From Armigeres subalbatus (taxonomy: Eukaryota > Arthropoda > Insecta > Diptera > Culicidae), in the NCBI RefSeq assembly GCF_024139115.2, contig NC_085140.1, positions 426,211,781 to 426,275,780 on the forward strand: a stretch of 64,000 nt of DNA, written 5' to 3'. The position numbers and the translations under genes were made by a program. Positions 34,201 through 44,215 of this stretch are shown here, one piece after another. Position 1 is the stretch's first letter, and each line of letters starts with the position of its first letter. The notes below the pieces were generated by a model. The model saw only the letters and a program-made list of their open reading frames with translations, was not told where the DNA came from and did no database searches.

Positions 34201-37200
34201 GGTGTTAGGTGGGATGCTAAACAGCCCTGACACGACCTCCGACGAGACAGGAGGTTTGCGCAGGCCCAATAAGCCGCCTGGAAAACCAATAATTACGAAC
34301 AATATAAGAGATAATGTGACTCGATATAATCAGCAAAGACCTAGGCGACGAGTAAAGGATTACGATTGGAAGCTTGGAACATGGAACTGCAAGTTGCTAG
34401 GTTTCGCAGGTTGCGACAGGATGATCTACGATGAATTACATCCCCGCAACTTCGACGTCGTGGCGCTGCAGGAGATTTGCTGGACAGGACAGAAAGTGTG
34501 GAAAAGTGGGCATCGAGCGGCTACCTTCTACCAAAGCTGTGGCACAACCAACGAGGTGGGAACCGGCTTCATAGTGCTGGGTAAGATGCACCATCGTGTG
34601 ATTGGGTGGCAGCTAATCAACGCAAGGATGTGCAAGCTGAGGATAAAAGGCCGTTTCTTCAACTATAGCATCATCAACGTGCACTGCCCACACGAAGGGA
34701 GACCCGACGACGAGAAAGAGGCGTTTTACGCACAGCTGCAGCAGACATACGATGGATGCCCACTGCGGGACGTCAAAATCGTCATTGGTGACATGATCGC
34801 ACAAGTAAGAAGGGAGGAAATGTATAGACCGGTCATCGGACCGGATAGTCTGCACTCCGTATCGAATGACAACGACCAACAATGCATAAACTTCACAGCC
34901 TCCCGCGGAATGGTAGTCCGGAGCACCTTCTTTCCCCGCAAAAATATCCACAAGGCCACATGGAGATCACCTAACCAAGAAACGGAAAACCAAATCGACC
35001 ACGTTCTAATCGACGGTAAATTCTTCTCTGACATCACGAACGTCCGCACTTACCGCAGTGCGAATATTGAATCCGACCACTACCTCGTTGCAGTATGCCT
35101 GCGCTCAAAACTCTCGACGGTGTACAACACGCGTCGAAGTCGAACGCCGCGGCTTAACATTGGGTGGCTACAAGATGGTAGACTAGCCCAAGAAGTGGCA
35201 CTCCCAACGGAAGAGTAACTAGGCGCAGCGTCTCTTGAAGATGGCTGCAGAGATATTCGATCCGCCATTGGAAACACCGTAATCGCTGCACTTGGCACGG
35301 TGCCCCCGGATCAGAGAAGCGACTGGTATGACGGCGAATGTGAGCAGTTAGTAGAAGAGAAGAATGCAGCATGGGCTGCAACACGCACAACGACGGGCAC
35401 AAGAAGGCGAGGTGCGCAGCGGGCAAGGTGGATCGATCAGGTGGGAGATGACTCGCGGACCCTTCATAGACTGCGTGGTTGGCGACGTGTAGCCATGGAC
35501 CGAGCCGAATGGAGAAGACTCTTATATACTGCACAGGCCACTTCGGCCTTAGTCTGAATAAATAATAATAATAAAACACCCCTCGTAATGTTTCGTCACT
35601 ACATTGCTTGCCTTTTGGGATAGCACTTGGGCGCTGAGAGTACAGGCAGGCAGTGGAGGAAATGACTACGTCAGTTCAGCGGACGATGGAAGCCAACCAG
35701 TCCTCATCTTGAGGGAAGTTAAGGCTGCCATCCCACAGCTAAAGACCGATAAAGTAGCTGGTAAGGATGGTATTGGAGCTGAGCTCATCAAGAGGGGCCC
35801 GGAAAAGCTGGCCACTTGCTTGCACACACTGATAGTCAGAATCTGGGAAAGTGAACAGCTACCAGAGGAGTAGAAGGAAGGGGTTATATGACCCATCTAC
35901 AAGAATGCCGCCTACAAAGTGATATCCCAGATCATCTTCCGACGTATGTCACCATTAGTGAATGAATTCGTGAGAAGTTATCAAGCCGGCTTCGTTGACG
36001 GCCGCTCGACAACGGACCAGATCTTTACTGCACGGCAAATCCTTCAAAAATGTCGTGAATACCAGGTCCCAACGCACCATATGTTTATTGATTTCAAGGC
36101 GGCATACGACAGTCGTGTTCATTTAGATAGGATTCTTTACGAAAGCCTTGGAATTCCTAAGGTATCACATAGTACATATTGATCTAATCGTTACAAATTG
36201 TTTGAAACATCCAGCATCTAAGTTGGGCATTGGGGTCGATGTACCTTGAGTCGTTATGGGGCCTCTTTCCCTATTAAGAAATTGTTTATTATTGACTTTT
36301 GTTATTCAAATAGTGTCATTCATTGCAGGCTATACTCTGTCGCCGGTGTTCCCTTTCCTGTGCGAACCAGTCTGTACCGGGAACTGTCACAACTGTATCG
36401 CTCCGGAGACATGTCTCTGCGAGGAAGGCTACCTGTTGAGCGAACAGAGGGAATGTGTTCCAATATGCGACAGCGTTGACTGCACCAACGGATTTTGTGT
36501 CCAGCCGGAGATCTGCCACTGTAACGAAGGTTATCAGTTCGTGGAAGGGGAATGCATTCCAATGTGTGGAGATGATTGCTTCAACGGAGAATGCGTTGCC
36601 CCCAGGGTATGCATTTGCGACGAATTCTATCGGATGGGTGAGAATGGTAAGTGTGAACCTTACTGTCCGGAGGGTTGTCCCAATGGGGAATGCGTGGGTC
36701 CAGGGGTGTGTCGATGCAAGGACGGATTTGAGATGGAAGCAGAGAGTGGACTTTGTGTGCCACGATGCAGTAGACCATGTGAGAATGGCATTTGCGTTGG
36801 ACCGGATCGATGTGTTTGCAACGAGGGATACCAGTTGGATCGAAGGAATGCTGCCAAGTGTGTGCCCCAGTGTGATAAACCCTGCGTTCACGGAAGGTGT
36901 GTTGCACCGAATGTTTGCGAGTGTAATAAAGGTGAGTTGGGTAATTCATAAAAGATAGTTTTTAGCGGACACTTTTGCTTTCAGGATACGTAAAGTTGGA
37001 TAACAGTCGCAATGTATGTGAAGCGAAATGCACAAATGGATGCCCGAATGGAATCTGTGTTGGTCCAGAACGCTGCGAATGCCTTCCAGGATATTTCGCA
37101 GCAGCGAGTTGTAGGTGTTAGCAATTCTAGTTGAACGATTGGATAATTAATTTATTTTCCATTTACAGCAATGAGCTCTAAGAAGACTATTTGCACGCCA

Positions 37201-39318
37201 TATTGCAAAAGCAAATGTGTCCAGGCGTACTGCATCAAGCCGAACGTCTGTCAATGTATTTCCGGCTATCGATTTGCCGACAATAGCACCAGCGTATGTG
37301 AACCAATTTGTGACGATACGGTGGTAGACTGCACCAATGGACGGTGCACACAACCTAATGTCTGCGAGTGTGACGAAGGCTACGTTCTTGCAATACGTGA
37401 TGGGAGAATGGCATGCGAACCGAAGCCTTGTGAACGCGTCTGCGTGAATGGATTTTGCGTTGGAGACGATCAGTGCAGTTGCATGGAGGGATATCGGAAG
37501 TCAAGGGTCTATGATTTCATCTGTGAGCCAGTTTGTGATGAATGCGTCGGAGGAGTATGTATTGCTCCTGGGATATGCGTGTGCAAAGAAGGTTTCAGCG
37601 CAGGCGAAGATGGAACTTGCGAAGCGATTTGTACAAAGGTTGATTGCAGTAATGGAGTATGCCTCGGAGGTGACAGATGTCTGTGCAACGAAGGATTTCA
37701 ATTGACGAAGAACTCAACAGGAATATTTGAATGTGCTCCTGTCTGCAGAACTAGTTGTGAAAATGGCCGATGTGTAGCTCCTGGACGCTGTGAATGCGAT
37801 CAAGGATATCAAGTTGATGAAAGTTACGAATTTTGTTCTCCGATTTGTAATCCACCATGCGTCAATGGGGAATGCACAGATCCAGATCTGTGTGAATGTT
37901 ACGAGGGTTTTGTTCTCAAAACCGAAAATTTATTCTACTCAAATCACATTTGCGTTCCATATTGCGATCCAAACATAGTGAATTGCAGTAATGGGTATTG
38001 TGGAGCAAATAACCTTTGTCAGTGTAACGAAGGATTCTTCTCGACTGTTGAGGATGGTGTAAGAACTTGTATAGCCATTCCTGAGCCTACAATATCGGAA
38101 TGTGAAGTATCAAGTATATCTACCACAACTACTCAACCGGAATGCAACTACGATACTCCAGAACCATGCCCTCAAATAACGTGTCCAACTATTCCGGATT
38201 CAACTCCAGCCTCTATTTCTGATTATAGTTGTTCAGAACCGCCTCCATGTCCTGAAGTACAGTGCCCTACGACCATTCCAATTACAACGGAAGCCTACAT
38301 GCCTTGTGAATGCCCTACTCAGGCTCCTTGCGCAGAAGTGATGTGTCCAACACAAGCCATGCAAGAATGTCCCTCTCCAAAACCTGACATTGAATACGAA
38401 GATATCATGCAGTATAAATGTGACGATAATTACGTAGACTGTAGTCATGGAACATGTCTTGGGTATAATATCTGTGAGTGCAATCCCGGTTATCGGAAAG
38501 TAATCGACGAGCAGGAATTGATTTCATGTGAGCCAGTTTGTGCACGGACCTGTGCGAATGGAATCTGTGTAGCGCCGAATGTATGCGAATGTTCCATTGG
38601 CTTTGCCGATCATGGCGATGGATTGTGTCGGCCCGTCTGTGGAGAACCATGCGTAAATGGGGAATGCGTTGCGCCAAATGTTTGCCGCTGCCTGGCTGGA
38701 TATGAAGAGGAGTGGTATGGGATGTGTCGCAAGAAGTGTGACCCAGAATGTCGAAATGGGATTTGTGTTGATGGCACGTGCCTTTGTGACGAAGGTTATG
38801 AGCTGGACCTAGATAATGTTTGCGTGGAGGTCAAACTGCTGGAAGAAGTGGAAGATATTACGGAGGATGATTTGCCGCTAGTGGGAATTGTGAGTAGCAG
38901 GTTAGGTGTCGATTGTGGCGACGGATATGAGATGGTGGATGGGTTTGATGATTGTGTGCCGATTTGTAATGGTTGTGATGATGGAAACTGTGTTGCACCG
39001 GAAGTGTGTGAGTGTCATTATGGATTCGTTTGGAGGTACATCATGGGGGTCGGCTCATGCCAACGTGATACGGAAGCAAGCACTGAGAATATGCTCGAGG
39101 AGATGAGTAAAGTTGAAATTGCAGAGTTGGAAGCAGCACAGCAGATTGAGGTCCACAAGGACAACCAGTTCAGTTTCTTTTCGATTTTCAACCGTACGCA
39201 CCTATTGATAGCCACTGTATCAGCGGCAGTTGCAGTGGGTCTGATGTTGGTATCATACTGGATTTGTTCGTATTTGAATAAGCCTGATCCGGTTAATGCC
39301 GAAGTAATAACAACTTAA
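25268..39318 (+). CDS. Nimrod-type NIM/EGF-repeat transmembrane receptor (5' end incomplete)
   Basis: Joined exons are 25268-25388, 25448-25608, 25683-25957, 36329-36931, 36985-37110 and 37169-39318. From 25448 to the stop they total 3315 nt in frame (1104 aa); the first listed exon adds 40 codons. All introns are GT..AG; one is 10,371 nt. The protein has the Nimrod-hallmark CCxGY motif (QVCCQGYHRYG), then about 24 NIM/EGF-like repeats (CxxxCxNGxCxxPxxCxCxxGY). A Cys-Pro/Thr linker (38095-38400) precedes the last five repeats. One transmembrane helix near the end (LLIATVSAAVAVGLMLVSYW) is followed by a tail of about 15 residues. Known relatives such as Nimrod C1 and Eater are haemocyte receptors that bind bacteria or apoptotic cells. 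The overall shape (many repeats, one helix, tiny tail) is Eater/NimC-like, but orthology is not claimed. The signal-peptide exon is unresolved. Confidence 0.85.
26712..26925. mobile_element. Small TIR element inside the BEL remnant
   Basis: GCAAAATGTCATTCAAATGACATT on the left and GTCAAATGACATGCAGATGAC then ATTTTAC on the right form imperfect inverted ends, with an AT-rich non-coding interior. It lies between the two integrase pieces of the BEL remnant, so it was inserted after that element. Confidence 0.45.
27508..27660. mobile_element. MITE with CTGCACTGCCGTAATCTG ends in the BEL remnant
   Basis: The left end CTGCACTGCCGTAATCTGG and the right end CAGATTACGGCAGTGCAG are inverted. The arms continue through AAAGTGACGT / ACGTCACTTT and CGCCATTTT / AAAATGGCG. 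It is non-coding, 153 bp. Confidence 0.7.
29330..29709. repeat. Diverged CCTCCTTTCAAGAGGCT minisatellite
   Basis: The units GAAGCCTCCTTTCAAGAGGC and variants repeat about every 20-30 bp with heavy divergence. The same unit, much more homogeneous, fills the hAT-type element at 49513-51894, so this is probably an old relative of that array. It is non-coding. Confidence 0.6.
31021..32064 (+). pseudogene. LINE ORF2 endonuclease domain
   Basis: A frame of 347 codons begins near MDLNNCVKVLNWNARSLKG and retains the APE-type endonuclease signature residues: IITETYL (catalytic Glu), GDFNAKHRSWN (Asp and Asn) and FDSDHLPM (Asp, His). The endonuclease would nick target DNA for target-primed reverse transcription. 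The frame stops at 32064 before the RT, so the polyprotein is truncated. Confidence 0.8.
32077..33670 (+). pseudogene. LINE ORF2 reverse transcriptase, frameshifted
   Basis: The first frame (32077-32727) has KAPGDDGI, VVPILKPDKNPAEASSYRPI and FGFRHGHSTTHQLL. After a shift the palm continues as GVALLDIEKAFDSVWHEGL. A further shift precedes FADDTGLSAKGR (about 33038-33070). C-terminal RT motifs are recognisable to about 33670. At least three frame breaks make it non-functional. Confidence 0.75.
34202..35218 (+). pseudogene. RTE endonuclease with altered GDFNA motif
   Basis: The 338-codon frame contains KLGTWNCKLLGF, VVALQEICWTGQKVW, INVHCPHEGRPDDEKE, ENQIDHVLID and ANIESDHYLVAV, an RTE-type APE endonuclease of nearly full length. 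The usual GDFNA catalytic loop reads GDMIA, so the active-site Asn is lost while Asp and the SDH His remain. The frame otherwise stays open over more than 1 kb. The downstream RT is missing. Confidence 0.8.
35600..36180 (+). pseudogene. RTE reverse transcriptase fragment
   Basis: The sequence ILREVKAAIPQLKTDKVAGKDGI then ELIKRGPEKLATCLHTLI matches the RT fingers, and after a stop at 35871 SYQAGFVDGRSTTDQIFTAR with HHMFIDFKAAYDS matches the palm. No endonuclease or C-terminus is attached. It lies about 150 bp upstream of Nimrod exon 36329. Confidence 0.75.
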
Positions 39319-39732
39319 CATATTATGTTAAGGTATCTTCATTTTCATAAAAGGTAAGATTGAGACTTTTTTTTATCTATAAATACTTTGATAGGTTTTT
39401 AGGAATCAAAGGATTAGATCAGCAGCATTAGATCTAAGTTAATAATTAGAAAAAAGAATCGATATAGCGGAAATAAAAAATAATAAATAAAAATCAACCA
39501 GAAATAAAAAAAATTGAAAAAAAAATTTAAAAGCAGAAACCAGGATTCAGAAATTGAAAACAGAAATCGGGAATCAAAAGTCTTTATTAGAAATAAGAAA
39601 TAAGGCAACCAGAAATAAAAAATAAGGATTAACAATCAGCAATAAAAAACCTGAAATCCGTGATCAGAAAACATAAATTAGAAACGTAAAACGAAAATAC
39701 AAAATCAGATTTAAGAATTCAGACACAATCAG
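39319..39732 (+). other. 3' flank of the Nimrod-type gene, A-rich
   Basis: The stop codon TAA is at 39316-39318. Potential AATAAA signals appear from 39472 on, but the surroundings are so A-rich (AATAAAAATC, GAAATAAAAAA) that none is distinctive. The stretch grades into the tandem array at 39733. Confidence 0.4.
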
Positions 39733-40399
39733 CAAATCAGAAAATCAGAAAATCAGAAAATCAGAAAATCAGAAAATCAGAAAATCAGAAAATCAGAAAA
39801 TCAGAAAATCAGAAAATCAGAAAATCAGAAAATCAGAAAATCAGAAAATCAGAAAATCAGAAAATCAGAAAATCAGAAAATCAGAAAATCAGAAAATCAG
39901 AAAATCAGAAAATCAGAAAATCAGAAAATCAGAAAATCAGAAAATCAGAAAATCAGAAAATCAGAAAATCAGAAAATCAGAAAATCAGAAAATCAGAAAA
40001 TCAGAAAATTCAGAAAATCAGAAAATCAGAAAATCAGAAAATCAGAAAATCAGAAAATCAGAAAATCAGAAAATCAGAAAATCAGAAAATCAGAAAATCA
40101 GAAAATCAGAAAATCAGAAAATCAGAAAATCAGAAAATCAGAAAATCAGAAAATCAGAAAATCAGAAAATCAGAAAATCAGAAAATCAGAAAATCAGAAA
40201 ATCAGAAAATCAGAAAATCAGAAAATCTGAAAATCTGAAAATCTGAAAATCTGAAAATCTGAAAATCTGAAAATCTGAAAATCAGAAAATCGGAAAATCA
40301 GAAAATCGGAAAATCAGAAAATCAGAAAATCAGAAAATCAGAAAATCAGAAAATCAGAAAATCAGAAAATCAGAAAATCAGAAAATCAGAAAATCAGAA
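39733..40399. repeat. (AAAATCAG)n tandem array
   Basis: About 80 near-perfect copies of the octamer AAAATCAG occur head to tail. A block of seven AAAATCTG variants lies at about 40225-40278, a few AAAATCGG variants at about 40288-40312, and one unit with an extra T is at about 40008. The homogeneity indicates recent expansion. There is no spacer pattern, so this is not a CRISPR array. Confidence 0.95.
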
Positions 40400-40845
40400 A
40401 TTTTGAACACCTGGATAATGTTTAATTGATTTGCCGCTATTCCACCAGCAGGACTTGAAATGAAGAGAGTTTTCATGTAAGTGGATCGGTGGTTTGTAAC
40501 AATTATGGAGACCCGCATTGGAAGATGCATGTTCCCTAGATTTACCGTAGATGAGCATTAATGAAAAAATAGAATGTTAGGAAAAAAATCAGAACAAAAT
40601 AAATAAATTGGAAAAATTTGGGAAAACAGATAAATCAGAAAAAGAAGAAAACTAAAAAAAAACAGGTAAATTGGATAGTTTAAAAAAATCAGTAGAAAAG
40701 AAAAAAAAAATCAAGAGAAATCGGAAAAAGTTGAAAAATCAAAAAACAATTAACAAAATAAGTAATCCAGAAATCAAAAATTGAAAAAATAAGAAAAATC
40801 ATAAAAAAATCAGAACAAAATAAATAAATTGAATAACAGATACTT
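40400..40845. other. A-rich low-complexity DNA
   Basis: Irregular AAATCAGAAAAA-type sequence probably derives from decayed octamer units. No gene is seen. Confidence 0.5.
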
Positions 40846-40903
40846 TACTTACTTATGGATCCTGTACACCTCCGGTGGTGCAAAGGGCCGACTTGAAAGA
40901 TCT

Positions 40904-42685
40904 CTATCCTGAGCGTTGCCCGGCTATCGCTTTAACCTGTTGCCAGGTTAGATTTCGGTCGACTTCTTTTATTTCTTTATTGAGGCTTCGCCGCCATGAG
41001 CCTCTGGGTCTGCCTCTGCTGCGATGTCCCGCTGGGTTCCAGTCTAATGCTTGTTTATAGATTTCGTTTCCGCCCCTACGTAGAGTTTGGCCGACCCAGC
41101 CCCACTTCCGATCCCGAATTTCTGTTGCTATCGGCCTCTGGTGACAACGACGATGGAGCTCGTTGTTTGAGATCCAATTGTGAGGCCACCAGGCCCGAAT
41201 TATATACCGCAGACATCTGTTAATGAACACCTGCAGCCGTTTAGTGTTCTCCACTGATACACACCATGTTTCGCTAGCGTATAGCAGCACAGATTTCACA
41301 TTAGAGTTGAAAATTCGTATTTTGGTGCGTTCACTTATCTGCCTGTTTTTCCAGATATTTCTTAAACTCGCAAAGGCAGCCCTTGCTTTCTTGATCCGTG
41401 CGCCTATGTCGATCTTGGTACCGCCGTCTGACGCCATTTGGCTACCAAGATATTGGAAGCTTTCAACATTCTCCACTGGTTGCCCGGCTACTGTGAAACT
41501 GGAAGGAGTCACCGTGCTTACATCCAACGATTTGGTTTTGTTGACGTTGATGACTAAACCTGCCGGGGAGGAGCGCTCGGCAAGGTCGTTGAGCTTACTC
41601 TGCATATCAGAGCGCCGTTGCGCGAGGAGTGCAACGTCATCAGCCAATTCGAAGTCGTTTAGGTGCTCCATGGTTATAGGCTGCCATAACAGCCCGCGGT
41701 TTGGTTCACGGTCAATCGCATCTACCAGAATCTCATCGATTACGATGAGGAACAGTAACGGTGATAGAATACATCCTTGCCTCACACCAGCTACGACCCG
41801 GATAGGGTCGGACAGGACCCCATTGTGCAGCACTCTACACGAAAAGGCCTCGTACTGTGCTTCGATGAGGCCGATGATTTTCTCAGGAACCGCCTTGCGT
41901 CTCAGGGCGCCCCACATATTCTCGTGATTGAGACGGTCGAAAGCTTTTTCGTAGTCAATGAATACCAAGTAAAGGGACTCTTGGAATTCGTTGACCTGCT
42001 CCAGAATTATGCGGAGCGTGACAATATGGTCCACACAGGATCTTCCGGCACGGAATCCGGCCTGCTGACGACGGAGAGTCGCATCGATCTTCTCCTGAAT
42101 CCGGGCTAGGATAATTTTTCACAGAACTTTGAGAACGGTACACAGTAACATAATGCCTCGCCAGTTATCGCATACAGTCAGGTCACCCTTTTTGGGCACC
42201 TTCACTAAGATACCTTTCATCCAGTCGACCGGGAAAGTTGCGGTGTCCCAGATATTATGAAATAAACGATGCAGTAGTTGTGCGGATGTCATGGGGTCAG
42301 CTTTGAGCATCTCGGCTGATATGCGGTCGACCCCTGGGGCTTTATTCGATTTCATGCTTTGGATGGCTGTTTGAATCTCTAGCAGTGATGGAGCTTCGGT
42401 ATTGACGCGTGTTATACGTCGGATCCTAGACAGATCATGCCGAGGTGGTGATGGCCTGGCTGGCACTTGAAAAAGTTGTTCGAAGTGCTCGAACCAGCGT
42501 TTCAGCTGGTCAGTTGGGTCGGTCAATAACTGATCATTCGCGTCTTTCCCAGGCATCGTTGCATTCATCTTCGCCCCGCTTAAGCGTCGTGAGATATCGT
42601 AGAGCAGGCGAATGTCCCCAGTTGCGGCGGCTCTCTCTCCTTCGTCGGCAGACTCTCTGCCCACGCTCGCTTGTCCCGTCGACAT
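40904..42685 (-). pseudogene. RTE linker and reverse transcriptase, one internal stop
   Basis: The segment from 42685 to 42122 (AATGDIRLLYDISRRLSGAK, SNKAPGVDRISAEMLKADP) and the segment from 42118 to 40904 are in the same frame, split only by TGA at 42119-42121. RT motifs present are YLVFIDYEKAFDRLNH, GVRQGCILSPLLF, FELADDVALLAQRR (active-site ADD) and the C-terminal RKWGWVGQTLRR with GRPRGSWRR. The copy is recently dead or carries a sequencing error at the TGA. Confidence 0.85.
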
Positions 42686-42808
42686 GAGCGTTTTACTTCC
42701 TTCTTAAGAACCGCGTATCGTCGACGGGCTAAGACTTTGGCTCCTCTGGTTTTTGATCGCTCTATCGCGGCTTTGGCTTCTCTTCGCTCCTCTATCTTCC
42801 TCCAGGTC

Positions 42809-43741
42809 TCATCGGTGATCCATTGTTTTCTCTGGGTGCGCAGTTCGCTCAGATTGTTCTCGCTGGTGGCGATGAAGGCATTCTTGATGGCGGTCTTCCA
42901 CGCTGCCACCTTCCGGAATATCTGCAGCACGCGTCTCCAGTTCTTCAACGAAGGACCGTTTCACCGTGGCATCTTCCAGTCGGCGTGTGTTGAATCGTCG
43001 TCCAACTCTTTCCTCCTGCCGACGAATCCGCGCAATGCACAGGCGTATTTCGCCGATGAGGAGGTGATGATCAGACGCGATATCGGCACTACGTTTATTC
43101 CGTACATCAAGAAGGCTCCGTTTCCATTTTCGGCTGATGCAGATGTGGTCGATTTGATTTTCTGTAAAGCCGTCACGGGAGACCCACGTGACCTTGTGAA
43201 CCGGTCGATGAGGGAAGAGCGATCCCCCGATCACCATGTCGTTATTACCACAAAATTCTGCGAACAGCTCTCCGTTTTCGCTCATTTCTCCGAGACCATG
43301 GCGTCCCATAATGCGCTCATGGTTCGAGTTGTCGGATCCGATCTTCGCATTGAAGTCGCCCAAACAGATCTTGATATCACCCTTCGGAATTCTATCTACG
43401 ACGGCATTGAGTTGACTGTAGAAGTTCTCTTTGTCTTGCAGATCGGCAGCATCGGTTGGCGCATAACATTGGATTATAGTAAGGTTTCGGACCCGTGTTC
43501 TAAATCTGGCAACGATTATCCTTTCACTTATAGGTTCCCACTTCATAAGCGCAGAGTGTGCCTGAGCGCTTAGTAGGAAGCCAACTCCGCGATGCCGGGG
43601 AGCGTGTTCACCTCGTAAACCAGAGTATAGCAGAACTTGTCCCGACGGCGTTCTGTGTTCTCCAAAGTTTGGCCAACGGACTTCACTCAGTCCCAGGATC
43701 TCAAGCTTCATGCGGCGTGCCTCATTGGCAAGTTGTGCCAA
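42809..43741 (-). pseudogene. RTE endonuclease domain (motifs intact)
   Basis: The frame includes LEILGLSEVRWPNFG (catalytic Glu), IIQCYAPTDAADLQDKENFY, CLGDFNAKIGSDN (Asp, Asn), TENQIDHICIS and ADIASDHHLLIG (Asp, His). It contrasts with the copy at 34202, where the GDFNA Asn is lost. It is the N-terminal part of the single RTE ORF and is separated from the linker by a frameshift near 42900. Confidence 0.85.
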
Positions 43742-44215
43742 TTTACCCTGCTAGGCTAGGGTTAAAACGTTCCATGTTCCTATTCGTGTCCGTTGTTTCG
43801 CGCTAAGAGTCGTCGCCGTAAAATCAGGAATAGCATTTCATACTCAGCCGCTGGATGCCAGAACAGACGCTGTTGGAGCCGCACCTCCTTGGTGAACAGA
43901 CGCTCGATCAGTCGGGTCAAATTTATTCAAAGTCCCACCCAACACCAGGGCTAGGCTAGTGCGCTTTTAGCGGCACACGGTCGCTTTGATAGGGCCTGCT
44001 TGGGGACACATGCAGCTTTTTATAGAAGTTCAACAGAGCCCACTGTCGAACCCCACCACATCCTAGGCAGACCCCACAGGACGCACCCTCTCACTCTAGC
44101 TGATGTCAGAAGGACAACAGTGCCCAGGCTGCACTACCAGCTAAGTACGCAACCCTTAGCTGGTGGTCAATTGTCATCGGAAGTCCCGTGGAAGCGTGAG
44201 TATTGGAACTTGTGA

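Larger units (their letters stand above)
29710..35571 (+). mobile_element. RTE-clade LINE, split by nested insertions and internally deleted
   Basis: The 5' region (29710-29877) ends CCCCACCAAAGCGACCGTG and resumes at 34199 with CTGGTGTTAGGTGGGATGCT; the 4.3-kb gap is a TIR element. An endonuclease frame follows (34202-35218). After it, a linker (SDWYDGECEQLVEEKNAAWAA) is fused directly to an RT C-terminal end (35390-35557, QRARWIDQVGDDSRTLHRLR, WRRVAMDRAEWRRLL). The RT domain itself is therefore deleted. The element ends in an AATAATAATAAAA tail at 35558-35571. Confidence 0.75.
40846..44215 (-). mobile_element. Nearly complete RTE-clade LINE
   Basis: Read on the minus strand, a 5' region (44215-43750) shared with the copies at 24040 and 29710 is followed by the endonuclease (43741-42809), linker, and RT with C-terminus to 40904. 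Only two frameshifts (near 42900 and 42690) and one in-frame TGA (42119-42121) separate it from a continuous ORF. This is the best-preserved autonomous-type element in the window. It inserted into A-rich repeat DNA between the two Nimrod-type genes. Confidence 0.85.

Noticed and set aside
36316..36891. 191-codon minus-strand frame opposite the Nimrod exon
   Set aside because: It is an antisense artefact of the cysteine-rich repeat codons (TGT/TGC give ACA/GCA). The plus strand has NIM motifs and valid splice sites.
39733..40399. Regular short repeats as a CRISPR array
   Set aside because: The 8-bp units are contiguous without spacers, and the genome is eukaryotic. It is a simple tandem repeat.
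41223..43573. Plus-strand open frames of 234 and 300 codons
   Set aside because: They are antisense shadows of the RTE reverse transcriptase and endonuclease, whose catalytic motifs are on the minus strand.
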